Source of the DNA: Anaerolinea sp.
Lineage (GTDB): Bacteria > Chloroflexota > Anaerolineae > Anaerolineales > Anaerolineaceae
DNA length: 51,930 bases
Direction: 5' to 3'
Assembly: GCA_013824865.1 (NCBI GenBank)
Contig: PNON01000010.1
Span: 1 to 51,930 of the forward strand
Part shown: one piece after another, positions 8,764 to 16,951 of the stretch
Layout of the letters: the number at the start of each line of letters is the position of its first letter
How positions within the stretch are numbered: position 1 is the first letter of the stretch
Made by a program: the position numbers and the translations under genes
Notes under the pieces: model-generated
Told to the model about the DNA's origin: nothing
What the model saw: the letters and a program-made list of their open reading frames with translations, nothing else
Database searches by the model: none

Positions 8764-9360
8764 ATGAATAGTGTCTCTGATAAACAGGAAATATCCATCG
8801 AAAAGTTGCGTGCGGGTGAGCGGGCAGAACTCGCCCAACTGGTGGACAAGTTTTCAAATCCTGTTTATCGCATTGCCATGAACATCCTGAAATCTGAGCA
8901 GGATGCTGAGGATGTGATCCAGGAGACCTTCATCAAGGTCTTCCATAGTATTAAGGCGTTTGAAGGGCGCTCCAGCCTTACCACCTGGATCTATCGGATT
9001 GCGGTGAACGAAGCATTGATGATGATCCGCAAACGCAAGGGTATCCAGGTGTCGATTGATGAAGATGCGGAGGATGATGAAGGAGTCGCAGCACCGCATG
9101 AAATTGAAGACTGGTGCTGTCTGCCAGAAAAGGAATTTATGAATGCTGAGTTCCGTGAGCAGATGGATGGGGCCATAGGATCGCTACCGCAGAAGCTGCG
9201 CATCGTCTTCCAACTTCGGGATATGGAAGACCTCTCCATTCGCGAAACGGCTGAAGTGCTAGGATTATCAGAGTCCGCGGTAAAAACCAGGCTCCTGCGA
9301 GCCAGGCTAATCCTCCGCGAAAAACTCACCCATTATTTTCACGAGCGGCAACCCGGGTAA
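8764..9360 (+). CDS. ECF-type RNA polymerase sigma factor
   Basis: This 198-residue protein has sigma region 2 (about 20-90, with YRIAMNIL, DAEDVIQETFIKVF and LTTWIYRIAVNEA) and sigma region 4 (about 140-190, with LPQKLRIVFQLRDMEDLSIRE broken only by normal variation, and a helix-turn-helix ending SAVKTRLLRAR). ATG 8764 is chosen because GGGGAGG lies at 8749-8755; longer readings extend back into tsaD. The zinc-finger gene nine bases downstream is its probable anti-sigma factor, so the pair forms a one-input regulatory switch. Confidence 0.93.
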   Translation: MNSVSDKQEISIEKLRAGERAELAQLVDKFSNPVYRIAMNILKSEQDAEDVIQETFIKVFHSIKAFEGRSSLTTWIYRIAVNEALMMIRKRKGIQVSIDEDAEDDEGVAAPHEIEDWCCLPEKEFMNAEFREQMDGAIGSLPQKLRIVFQLRDMEDLSIRETAEVLGLSESAVKTRLLRARLILREKLTHYFHERQPG

Positions 9361-9368
9361 GGTGTCCT

Positions 9369-9629
9369 ATGGAACATTCAAATTGTAGTGATCTGCTAAG
9401 ATCGATTGGTGATTACCTGGATGGAGATCTCCAGCCGGAGTTGTGTATCCAATTGGAAGAGCATATCCGCGGCTGTGAGAAATGCAGGATTGTTGTAGAC
9501 ACCGTGCGGAAGACGATTTCTCTTTATCATGAAGATGCGGTGCATGAATCGATGCCTGAGGAATTGAAAGCACATCTGTTCCGTGAACTGGATTTGCAGG
9601 ATTACATATCCGGGGGCAGCCAGGAATGA
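9369..9629 (+). CDS. Zinc-finger (zf-HC2) anti-sigma factor
   Basis: This 86-residue soluble protein has the H-x3-C-x2-C motif HIRGCEKC near residues 32-39, typical of zinc-binding anti-sigma (ZAS) domains; C6 and C26 are further thiols. Members such as RsrA release their sigma factor on thiol oxidation. No transmembrane segment is present, so it would act in the cytoplasm. It follows the ECF sigma gene and overlaps the next gene (ATGA at 9626-9629). A redox input is plausible given the thiol-redox genes downstream, but this is inference. Confidence 0.82.
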   Translation: MEHSNCSDLLRSIGDYLDGDLQPELCIQLEEHIRGCEKCRIVVDTVRKTISLYHEDAVHESMPEELKAHLFRELDLQDYISGGSQE

Positions 9630-9817
9630 GTAATCAGGAAATTAACCTGGCATACGACAACCTGATGGAGAGCAATATCTCTGCACGGATCGTTGAGGAT
9701 AATCCGGATTATCGCCTTCACTGCCCGGTTTGCGGATCCACGGAGATGCACTTCGACTGCTACACAAACCTGGTTTGTGGAACTTGTGGATATACAGAAT
9801 CAGGGTTATTCACCTGA
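9626..9817 (+). CDS. Small zinc-ribbon protein
   Basis: This 63-residue protein has two CxxC pairs (CPVCGS and CGTCGY) spaced like a zinc ribbon. Its start overlaps the anti-sigma stop. No catalytic domain is present; it could bind nucleic acid or a protein partner. A shorter start at a Met near 9665 is possible. Confidence 0.7.
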   Translation: MSNQEINLAYDNLMESNISARIVEDNPDYRLHCPVCGSTEMHFDCYTNLVCGTCGYTESGLFT

Positions 9818-9869
9818 TAAAACGATTTTACTGGCGTGCCAGTAACCACTCATCTATTTGAGGAAACAA

Positions 9870-10541
9870 ATGGAAAAATTGCTAAATGACAACATCGCTC
9901 AACAAGTGAAAGAAGTTTTCATTGAGGCTTTGTTGCATCCTGTGAAAATTCTGTTTTTTGGCAACCGGGACCGATGTGAATTTTGCGAACCCGCCCTTGC
10001 GCTGCTGGAGGAATTAGTCCCGTTGTCTGATAAATTGGCTCTCAGCGTCCATGACATGGAAGATGACCCGATAACCGCACAAAAATACCGGGTGGATAAG
10101 ACCCCGGGTATTGTTCTTGCTGCCCGTGATGGGGAAACCATCACCGATTACGGGGTGCGTTTCGCTGGAATGCCTTCCGGTCACGAGTTTACATCACTCA
10201 TCAATTCCATCATCATGGTATCTCAACGTTCAGGCGGACTGGATGAGGCCAGCCGGAAGTTCCTCTCTACGGTGAAAAGCGATGTTATTTTGCAGGTCTT
10301 TGTCACCCCCACCTGACCGTATTGCCCGCCAGCCGTGAACCTGGCACATGCTTTTTCCATCGAAAACCAGCATATTCAAGCAGAGATGATCGAAGCCATT
10401 GAATTCCCCGACCTGGCTAACACGTTTCGGGTAAACAGCGTCCCGCAGACAACCATCAATGCTGGAGCAGCCACGGTCATCGGAGCCAGCCATCCGAATG
10501 AACTTTCTGCTGGCATTAAACAAGCCTTATCAAATAATTAA
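9870..10541 (+). CDS. Protein disulfide oxidoreductase-like selenoprotein (in-frame UGA = Sec149)
   Basis: The reading frame continues through a single TGA at 10314-10316 to a TAA at 10541, giving 223 residues with two thioredoxin folds, the size of glutaredoxin-like protein disulfide oxidoreductases (PDO). The first fold has C36-E-F-C39. In the second the TGA falls exactly on the first cysteine of the expected C-P-Y-C, giving U149-P-Y-C152, preceded by VFVTPT and followed by PPAVNLAHAF. The cis-proline segment VNSVPQT downstream is intact. A stem-loop suitable as a bacterial SECIS lies just after the TGA, and selA is 3.4 kb upstream. The start is ATG 9870, after GAGGAAAC. Read conventionally, the gene would be split into a 148-residue protein and a 68-residue remnant starting at GTG 10335. 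The likely role is thiol-disulfide exchange; the OsmC-type gene 17 bases downstream may share the pathway. The alternative is a nonsense mutation. Confidence 0.85.
10314..10345 (+). promoter_or_regulatory. UGA selenocysteine codon with candidate bacterial SECIS hairpin
   Basis: After the TGA, GCCAG (10328-10332) pairs with CTGGC (10341-10345) around the 8-base loop CCGTGAAC. The loop G at 10335 lies 18 bases beyond the TGA, inside the window of about 16-37 bases known for bacterial SECIS loops. The pairing is seen directly; recognition by SelB is inferred. Confidence 0.6.
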
Positions 10542-10558
10542 TTATAAATAGGAGAGTT

Positions 10559-10981
10559 ATGGAAGCAAAAGTAATCTGGAAATCATCCGGACTGGCGTTT
10601 AATGGCACTGCGGATAGCGGACATTTCATTGCCCTGGGTGGACATGACGAGATTGGAACCCCAAACGACGGTTTCAGACCAGTGGAACTGCTGGCAGTGG
10701 GACTAGCCGGCTGTACCGCCATGGATGTGATCTCGATCCTGCAAAAGAAAAAAGAGAATGTCCTTTCATTTGAAGTGTCTGTACACGCTGATCGGGAGGA
10801 AGAATACCCCAAGGTCTTCACACAAGCGGAAATCCTTTACCATATAACCGGTTCAGGTATCAATCCGGCTTCCGTGGAGCGGGCAATTGAACTTTCCAAT
10901 ACGAAGTATTGCCCAGCGTTTGCCATGCTGAGCAAGTCCTTCCCCATTACGGTTAGATACGAAATTACGGAAGTTGAATAG
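10559..10981 (+). CDS. OsmC/Ohr-family protein
   Basis: This 140-residue OsmC-fold protein has the two conserved cysteines C52 (GLAGCTAMD) and C118 (KYCPAFAM), which in the family reduce organic hydroperoxides. ATG 10559 follows AGGAGAG. It sits 17 bases after the probable selenoprotein, which could act as its reductant, though OsmC proteins more often use lipoylated proteins. Its 3' end overlaps the convergent acetyltransferase gene by 17 bases. Confidence 0.88.
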   Translation: MEAKVIWKSSGLAFNGTADSGHFIALGGHDEIGTPNDGFRPVELLAVGLAGCTAMDVISILQKKKENVLSFEVSVHADREEEYPKVFTQAEILYHITGSGINPASVERAIELSNTKYCPAFAMLSKSFPITVRYEITEVE

Positions 10982-11804
10982 CAGGAGCGGTTGATCCCCG
11001 CTCTTTCTTTATCCATCCTGTCGCGAAATCAACTACCGCGCGCTGGGAGAAAAGATAACAGTTGGCTGCCCCAACCTTAAAAGGTGTTACCTTCTCCTCA
11101 AGACAGAAATCATCACCGATCTTCACAAAATCACTGGCATCGTAATCGATATCCTTGTATTCCACCCACTTGCGTTCTCCATTAATAAATACCGGAGACC
11201 CTTGGGTAACAATTTTATTACTGTTCGCGCGGGCTTCAGAAAGGTGGAAAGAAGTATTGTTGCCAAATCCAACCCCTAGAAGCAACACTTTCCCACCCAG
11301 GTCGTAAACCCTTGCCAGGGGGGATGCTTCACCCAGGGCATAATCGAGCAGGTGTCCCGCGATTACCAACTCTGCGTGCTTTCCCCAGGCAGCAAATGAT
11401 AGAGCCGGATGTTCACTGCGCAGCACCCCGGGCATGCTCCTGAATACTTCTACAATCTGTCCCATCGCACTGGTGGGAGTATATTGCGGGTTAAATGCCG
11501 GCATCGTATCACGGATGATCTGCCACCAGCTCTCCGGTACTGGTGGGTTCTGCCATTCAGCGGGATCCGTCAGGTCGCCAGAATGGGTGGGCATAACCAG
11601 GGTGCCATCAGGGGTAAGCGCATCCATCAGGGCCTGGACAACAGCCACCGCCCCGCCTGAAACCCAACCGAGTTGACTCAAAGAGGAATGCACCAGCAAA
11701 ACATCTCCCGGTACGATTCCGTGTATAAAAAAGGAAAGCCGGAGGTTATCTTGGGTATTCGGGAACGCCACCTTAGGAATGGTTGCGTCTATGGTTCGGG
11801 TCAT
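10965..11804 (-). CDS. AAC(3)-family N-acetyltransferase
   Basis: This 279-residue protein belongs to the aminoglycoside N3-acetyltransferase fold family: VHSSLSQLGW near residue 38, MPTHSGDL near 74, and HPALSFAAWG near 140. It is the length of chromosomal YokD-like members. Family members acetylate amines using acetyl-CoA; whether this one touches aminoglycosides cannot be said, and a housekeeping substrate is as likely. The start codon overlaps the stop of the neighbouring peptidase gene by four bases, suggesting co-transcription with the envelope cluster. Confidence 0.85.
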   Translation of the reverse strand: MTRTIDATIPKVAFPNTQDNLRLSFFIHGIVPGDVLLVHSSLSQLGWVSGGAVAVVQALMDALTPDGTLVMPTHSGDLTDPAEWQNPPVPESWWQIIRDTMPAFNPQYTPTSAMGQIVEVFRSMPGVLRSEHPALSFAAWGKHAELVIAGHLLDYALGEASPLARVYDLGGKVLLLGVGFGNNTSFHLSEARANSNKIVTQGSPVFINGERKWVEYKDIDYDASDFVKIGDDFCLEEKVTPFKVGAANCYLFSQRAVVDFATGWIKKERGSTAPAIQLP

Positions 11805-13318
11805 TTACTTCCTGTTTCCAACTGGGTTCTGGCATCTGAACTGGTGCTGGCGATTACTGTGCGGGAAAAGCGAGTGAGGGTGCCTTTGTAAGCGATGCCA
11901 TCTGAATGGGGAATCCAGCCTTCCAGATTGAATGGCAGAGGGCTGTCCGCTTCGATCCATTCACCATTGTATTTACGAGCAATGTGGACATGCGTTCCGG
12001 TGGCATTTCCCCGTTCACACGAAGGATGCCCAACCACATCCCCGGCTTTGACATGTTTCCCCTGGGAAGCAGCATCATATCGGGAGAGATGCAGGTAAAG
12101 CACTACCCAGCCAGTGCGCTCATCACCATCTTCGTCCAGGTCTAAAATGGTCAACCCGAGCTCCGTTCGCGAGAGCACGCCATCTGCGACCGCGGTCACC
12201 CATTCTATTGAGGGCGCACAGCCACCTTTTTCGGCTGGCGGGGCAAAATCCAGGGCGGACCAGGGTTGATTGTTGCCCCAGGTAGGGTGAGGTGCCCCGG
12301 TATAAGACCATACTTTCCCGGGGGTAAAAGGCAGCTGCATTTCCGGTTGGGTCAGGCTACCGGGAATCAGTTCAACCATTTCAACAGGAATACCGCTAAA
12401 AAGAGACTCATACGTGGCAATGAGACCGATGCTGGTGATGGCTTCAGTGTAATTTGCAGGGGTTTCAATAAGGGAGAAATAGTTCTGGAGCGCCACCGTC
12501 CCTGCGTTCAGCCAGGGGTCAAAGCGCACGAGGCTGCCATCCTGTAATTCAGTGGAAAGTACTTTCCCGGAACGCCAGCCATAATACCCGGCATTCAAAG
12601 TATCCGCAGCGATCAGCAATTGTAAATATAGGTTCTCCTGGTACAACTCTTTGAAACCTAATGCATATTTATCTATATCAACAGGGGCAGAAGGCCTGGT
12701 GAGCGCACCGGTCTGATATTCCAGCAAAGCCAGCAACAACCGCGGACTGACACTATAGCTCATCCCTATGTAATCCACCAGTTCACCGCCGGTGCGCCAT
12801 CCCCCGTAAGCCCATACCCGGTAAGATTTCAGCCATCCTGGTTTTTCTGCCACAAACTCCCTGGCATTAAAGCCGATCTGAGCTGGTCCATTAACAAACA
12901 GGTAATCCGGCAGGATTTTATAAGATGATCCCCATAAAGGCAGGAAATAAATGGGAATTTTCAAAGGCAAACCTGGTGGCAGCGTGGTGGTTACCTGGGG
13001 CAGAACCGGGTTGGCTTCCAATATCTCATTTGCGGTGGTGTTGAACCGGGCTGCCAGGGCGGTCACAGTATCGCCATCCTGCGCGGTGTAATCCACCAGT
13101 TCACCGGGGTCGAAGGATTCGCGGGTGGGCAACGGGGTGGGGCTTTCCTGTATCACAGGTTCAATGGCTGGTGTACCTTGCCCGACATCCACGGGCGAGA
13201 TAGGCGCACAAGCGGACAGGAGCAGAGCCAGGGCTAAAGTCAGCGAGATGGCGCGGAGAGACAGGGTATGACTAAAACTGGCGCAAGATATTTTGAATTT
13301 GAGTTTATTTCCAAGCAT
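11801..13318 (-). CDS. LysM/M23 lipoprotein peptidase, paralog 1
   Basis: This 505-residue protein is a predicted cell-envelope hydrolase. The start at 13318 gives a signal peptide with lipobox LLLSAC; longer readings run into the neighbouring gene. A LysM peptidoglycan-binding domain follows (YTAQDGDTVTALAARFNTT). A middle domain of about 200 residues contains SVSPRLLLALLEYQTG, which resembles lytic transglycosylases in pattern. The C-terminal M23 domain has PHPTWGN...ALDFAP for the first metal ligands, LYLHLS, and GTHVHIARKY with the HxH ligand pair. M23 enzymes cut peptidoglycan cross-bridges. It is the last of three tandem paralogs. Confidence 0.88.
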   Translation of the reverse strand: MLGNKLKFKISCASFSHTLSLRAISLTLALALLLSACAPISPVDVGQGTPAIEPVIQESPTPLPTRESFDPGELVDYTAQDGDTVTALAARFNTTANEILEANPVLPQVTTTLPPGLPLKIPIYFLPLWGSSYKILPDYLFVNGPAQIGFNAREFVAEKPGWLKSYRVWAYGGWRTGGELVDYIGMSYSVSPRLLLALLEYQTGALTRPSAPVDIDKYALGFKELYQENLYLQLLIAADTLNAGYYGWRSGKVLSTELQDGSLVRFDPWLNAGTVALQNYFSLIETPANYTEAITSIGLIATYESLFSGIPVEMVELIPGSLTQPEMQLPFTPGKVWSYTGAPHPTWGNNQPWSALDFAPPAEKGGCAPSIEWVTAVADGVLSRTELGLTILDLDEDGDERTGWVVLYLHLSRYDAASQGKHVKAGDVVGHPSCERGNATGTHVHIARKYNGEWIEADSPLPFNLEGWIPHSDGIAYKGTLTRFSRTVIASTSSDARTQLETGSK

Positions 13319-13343
13319 CGGAAATAATTGTAACCGAGTTCCC

Positions 13344-15086
13344 CTATTCCTGCCCTGGTTCATCCCTGAATATGTAGGTGTCGGCGGTTGCACACGTGCA
13401 GGCGTCAACAGTATTATCGTCCCTGGTAAGCGTACCTTTATATTCTTTTTCTGCTGCATGAGCAATCCAACCATCCATGTCAAAAGGCAGCGGACCACCA
13501 GCCAGGATCCATTCGCCATTGTATTTACGGGCAAAATGGAAGTGTGTCCCGGTGGAAACACCGCCTTCGCAGGAGGGATGCCCAAGCCGTTCACCTTGAT
13601 CCAGCCATTGACCTACTACAGGGCGATCTTCGGTGGCAATATGCATGTAGAACAGGTTCCAACCGGTTTGCTCGTTGCCATCGCCATCCAGATCCAGCAC
13701 TACCACGCCGCCACCAGACCGAGCCACCACACCCGAAGCGGCAGCCAGCACCCATTCGTCCGATTTCGAGCAGCCTCCGGCTCCGGATGGAGCAAAATCC
13801 AATGCTGCCCTTGCGCCCAACTTACCCCAGGCAGAATGTGGCCCCCCGGTATATGCCCACTCAACACCCGGCTCAATCGGGAGGATCAAATCGGGTTGGG
13901 CGAGTATGGATGGGAAGATTGGTTCATAGACTACAGCCTTTAGCCAGGGATCGCCAAACATGCTCACATGCATGGCAGGAAAGCCCGAAGCCGCAAACAG
14001 CGAGGCGTCAAAGGAACCCTGGTCATACATCTGCGCGAACAGGTATTCAAGGGCAAATGTCCCGGCATTGATCTCCGGGGCTGCCCGCAGGTTGGATCCA
14101 TCTTTGAAGGAGATGGTGGTCAGCGTACCTTCACGCCAGGCATAATAGCTATACGACATCTGGGTGACTGCCCAGGTCAGTTGTGCATGTAAGCCTTTCT
14201 TATATTCTTCCACATGTCCCATGGGATAGTCTATGGCTGTCTGATTTGCTGGTTGTCCGTAAACCCAGTTACTCTGGTATTGCAGCAGAGAGAGTAAAAG
14301 GCGCGGATTGATAGAATTATCAATGGCAACTTTGCGAATGATACCAGCGCCGCTCAACCAACCCGAGCTGTTCAGATACTGACGGTAAGTGGCCAGGTAC
14401 CCACCTGCGTTCACCACGAAAGCGTTGATATCAAAATCAATGGCGGAGGGGGAATAAATGAGTTCGCTATCCGGCATCAGCTTCTGGTTGGATGCGGTTT
14501 GCATGTTCACCGGTGGGATGAGTAACAGCAGGTTGGGATCAAGGAAACCGGATTGATTCAACATGGTTGCGGAAACGATCTCGCTCGGCTGAGCATCAAA
14601 GCGGGTGGCAACTGCTGATAGGGTATCACCTGCCTGGGTGTAGTACATCACAGGCGGCACAGTCGTATAGGACGGCTGAACAATGGCGTTTTCAGACGAC
14701 AAATTCACCAGTAGATCCTGGGGGGTTAAGGGTTTTTCCCCGTCAATTTCGGGCTTTGGAGCACATCCGGTTTCACAGACCGGCGCATCTGCTTGAAAAT
14801 CAGATACAGTGGCAGGATCAACCATGGGTAGAGGTTTTACACCCCGGGAAGTTTCCATTGAAGTTGAGGCGGAGACGACGACTGGCAATACTGAAGCCGG
14901 AAGAGCTCCGACAACACTCAAAGCGGGTTGGGGAATGTCTCTCAGGGCGACGTAATCGTTACTGCAACCAGTGATTGAAAAAACCAAAATGACGATAAGT
15001 GCGCTGAACGTGATCCGCTGCGCTTTGTTAGCGCTGGATCTGGTTTTCTTCCCTTTTACCGTTCCATGCCTCAATTGATACGCCAT
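13344..15086 (-). CDS. LysM/M23 lipoprotein peptidase, paralog 2
   Basis: This 580-residue protein has the same architecture as its two neighbours. The start ATG at 15086 (MAYQLRHG) lies inside the end of paralog 3, an overlap of 59 bases; no in-frame start codon lies between it and the hydrophobic segment. The signal segment ends in lipobox SITGC. LysM (YYTQAGDTLSAVATRFDA) is followed by the middle domain, which reads SINPRLLLSLLQYQSNW with Gln where the paralogs have Glu, and a C-terminal M23 domain (PHSAWGK, ALDFAP, FYMHIA, GTHFHFARKY). All M23 metal ligands are kept. The E-to-Q change would matter if the middle domain is a glycan hydrolase. Confidence 0.87.
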   Translation of the reverse strand: MAYQLRHGTVKGKKTRSSANKAQRITFSALIVILVFSITGCSNDYVALRDIPQPALSVVGALPASVLPVVVSASTSMETSRGVKPLPMVDPATVSDFQADAPVCETGCAPKPEIDGEKPLTPQDLLVNLSSENAIVQPSYTTVPPVMYYTQAGDTLSAVATRFDAQPSEIVSATMLNQSGFLDPNLLLLIPPVNMQTASNQKLMPDSELIYSPSAIDFDINAFVVNAGGYLATYRQYLNSSGWLSGAGIIRKVAIDNSINPRLLLSLLQYQSNWVYGQPANQTAIDYPMGHVEEYKKGLHAQLTWAVTQMSYSYYAWREGTLTTISFKDGSNLRAAPEINAGTFALEYLFAQMYDQGSFDASLFAASGFPAMHVSMFGDPWLKAVVYEPIFPSILAQPDLILPIEPGVEWAYTGGPHSAWGKLGARAALDFAPSGAGGCSKSDEWVLAAASGVVARSGGGVVVLDLDGDGNEQTGWNLFYMHIATEDRPVVGQWLDQGERLGHPSCEGGVSTGTHFHFARKYNGEWILAGGPLPFDMDGWIAHAAEKEYKGTLTRDDNTVDACTCATADTYIFRDEPGQE

Positions 15087-16587
15087 TTTTATCCAAATAA
15101 CCGTTATAAATTTGCCCGTCTCCGCTGGAAATCCATCCATCCAGGTCATATGGCAGAATACCATCAGCTGATACCCATATCCCGTTGTAACGCCTGGCCA
15201 GATGAAGGTGAGTGCCGTTCGAGACATCTCCCTCACAGGATGGGTGGCCAAGCCGTTCACCAGCTGACACGATACTGCCTGCGGGTATGCGGTCTTTGGA
15301 AGATAGATGCAAGTATAGTACCGACCAACCGGTTTGCACGTACCCATCCCCCTCCAGGTCGACGACCACAATTCCATTTTCAGATTTGGTTACAATACCA
15401 CCCGCAACTGCTGTAACCCAGGCATCGCTTTCCACACAGCCAGCCTGCTCGCCAGGCGGGGCAAAATCCAACGCGGACCAGGCGGAGCCATCTCCATATC
15501 CCGGGTGCGGACCGCCAGTGAAGGACCAGGGCACACCGGACTCGAATGGTAGTTGAAATTCCGGTTGAGCTAAACCTGGCGGAATAAGATTCTCGAGCGT
15601 ATTATCAAAGGGGTAACCAAATAGCTCCATGTAGGTTCGAAAGATACCCGCCTGGCTCACGGACATGAGCCAATCATCTTCTGTATAAAGAGTAGCCATT
15701 AATTGCTGCACACCGGCTGTACCGGCGTTGATCGTTCCCTCCACCGGGAAGATGGCGCCATCCGCCAGCAACCAGGCTGGCACCGCGTTGACCTTCCACA
15801 GGTAAAAACCCCGATTCAACTGGTTGGCGGCAAAGGTCAGCTGTTTGTATAAACCGCTGCGTTCCTGGTCATAATAGCCCAGTGGATACTGCTGAAGGAC
15901 CATATCAATGTTCCTGGATCGCACCCAGCCGCCGGTGTATTCCAATACTGACAGCAGCAGGCGGGGGTTGACAGAGAAATCCTCCGCCACTTTCTGGATG
16001 ATCTGCGCACCGCTCAGGGTTTTGCCATCCACCTTTTCGCTGTATGTGGCAAGGTAGCCACCGTGAGACTGAATGAAAGCTGGCAGATCCAGGGTGATGC
16101 TGTAAGGACCATAGACCAGCTCGGAATCGGGGATGATCTTGAAAGCAGGGGATTTGCCGGCAGGTGTGGGCGCGGGGATAAGCAGCTTCTGCCCCACTCC
16201 CACGCTATCTGGATTGGTGATCTGGTTCAATTTTGCGATCTCTTCGTAGGATACGGAGTAAAGATTGCCGATGATGGCCAGTGTATCGCCAGACTGGACG
16301 GTGTATTCCTCCGGGTCCTGGCGCAGGGTGGGCACGGTGCGGGGTGCATCCGGGGTGGGGGTGAGGATGGGAGTCCCCGGAACGCGGGTGGCGGGGATAT
16401 ACCAGGGCAGTGTCGGGGTGGGGGTCAGCAGGCAGCTACCGGTCAGGTCTACACCAGCAGGGCAGGGGGTCTTGATCTTGTCCAGGTTGGATGGATTCCA
16501 GGGGGTGGCTGCCGGACCCTGGCGTGAGCAGGCCAGTATCGTGACGCCGAGAATAAGCAAACCCCAGATATACCCTTTTCCCCGCAT
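15028..16587 (-). CDS. LysM/M23 lipoprotein peptidase, paralog 3
   Basis: This 519-residue protein starts with a signal peptide and lipobox TILAC, then a Pro/Thr-rich linker, LysM (YTVQSGDTLAIIGNLYSVS), a middle domain with SVNPRLLLSVLEYTGGW, and an M23 domain (PHPGYGD, ALDFAPP, LYLHLS, GTHLHLARRY). It is the first gene of the tandem trio in the direction of transcription. It lies ten bases after the HIT gene, so the five or more genes from 18.1 kb downward may form one transcript. Confidence 0.88.
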   Translation of the reverse strand: MRGKGYIWGLLILGVTILACSRQGPAATPWNPSNLDKIKTPCPAGVDLTGSCLLTPTPTLPWYIPATRVPGTPILTPTPDAPRTVPTLRQDPEEYTVQSGDTLAIIGNLYSVSYEEIAKLNQITNPDSVGVGQKLLIPAPTPAGKSPAFKIIPDSELVYGPYSITLDLPAFIQSHGGYLATYSEKVDGKTLSGAQIIQKVAEDFSVNPRLLLSVLEYTGGWVRSRNIDMVLQQYPLGYYDQERSGLYKQLTFAANQLNRGFYLWKVNAVPAWLLADGAIFPVEGTINAGTAGVQQLMATLYTEDDWLMSVSQAGIFRTYMELFGYPFDNTLENLIPPGLAQPEFQLPFESGVPWSFTGGPHPGYGDGSAWSALDFAPPGEQAGCVESDAWVTAVAGGIVTKSENGIVVVDLEGDGYVQTGWSVLYLHLSSKDRIPAGSIVSAGERLGHPSCEGDVSNGTHLHLARRYNGIWVSADGILPYDLDGWISSGDGQIYNGYLDKNGVSIEAWNGKREENQIQR

Positions 16588-16596
16588 GGTTGGCTC

Positions 16597-16944
16597 TTAT
16601 ACCAGCTTATCAGACATGGGCTTGCCAGCCAGCAGGTGCATATGGATGTGGAACACAGTCTGCCCTGCACCAGCGCCGGTATTCACCACCAGGCGGTAAC
16701 CAGACTGGCTGACTTTTTCCTGCTCTGCGATCAGGCGGGCGGCGGTGAACAGGTGCCCCAACAGGGGCTCATCGGACGCGTCCACATGGTGCACAGAGTC
16801 AAAATGTTTTCGGGGCGCGATCAGGATGTGGGTCGGAGCAATCGGGTGGATATCCCTGAAGGCGACTACCTGTTCGTCCTGGTAAACAAATTGCCCGGGA
16901 ATTTCACCCGCGATGATCTTACAGAAGATGCAGTCTGATGTCAT
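16597..16944 (-). CDS. HIT-family hydrolase
   Basis: This 115-residue protein is a histidine-triad nucleotide hydrolase or transferase. The triad is FHIHMHLLAG near residues 98-107 and the zinc-type CIFC lies at residues 5-8. ATG 16944 is preferred because GAGG precedes it; longer readings extend into the upstream deacetylase gene. HINT-type proteins act on AMP-linked substrates in the cytoplasm, so it is out of place functionally among envelope enzymes, although it is co-directional and closely spaced (7 and 9 bases to its neighbours). Confidence 0.93.
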   Translation of the reverse strand: MTSDCIFCKIIAGEIPGQFVYQDEQVVAFRDIHPIAPTHILIAPRKHFDSVHHVDASDEPLLGHLFTAARLIAEQEKVSQSGYRLVVNTGAGAGQTVFHIHMHLLAGKPMSDKLV

Positions 16945-16951
16945 GTTTACC

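Noticed and set aside
10335-10541. Independent 68-residue gene starting at GTG
   Set aside because: It is the second half of the thioredoxin fold and is in frame with the preceding gene across a single TGA; it lacks its own ribosome site and starts inside the fold.
10965-11804. Clinical-type aminoglycoside resistance gene
   Set aside because: The fold family is right, but nothing points to mobile resistance and chromosomal relatives have other or unknown substrates.
13319-13594. N-terminal extension of LysM/M23 paralog 1
   Set aside because: The extension reads the end of paralog 2 in another frame; the signal peptide and lipobox begin after 13318.
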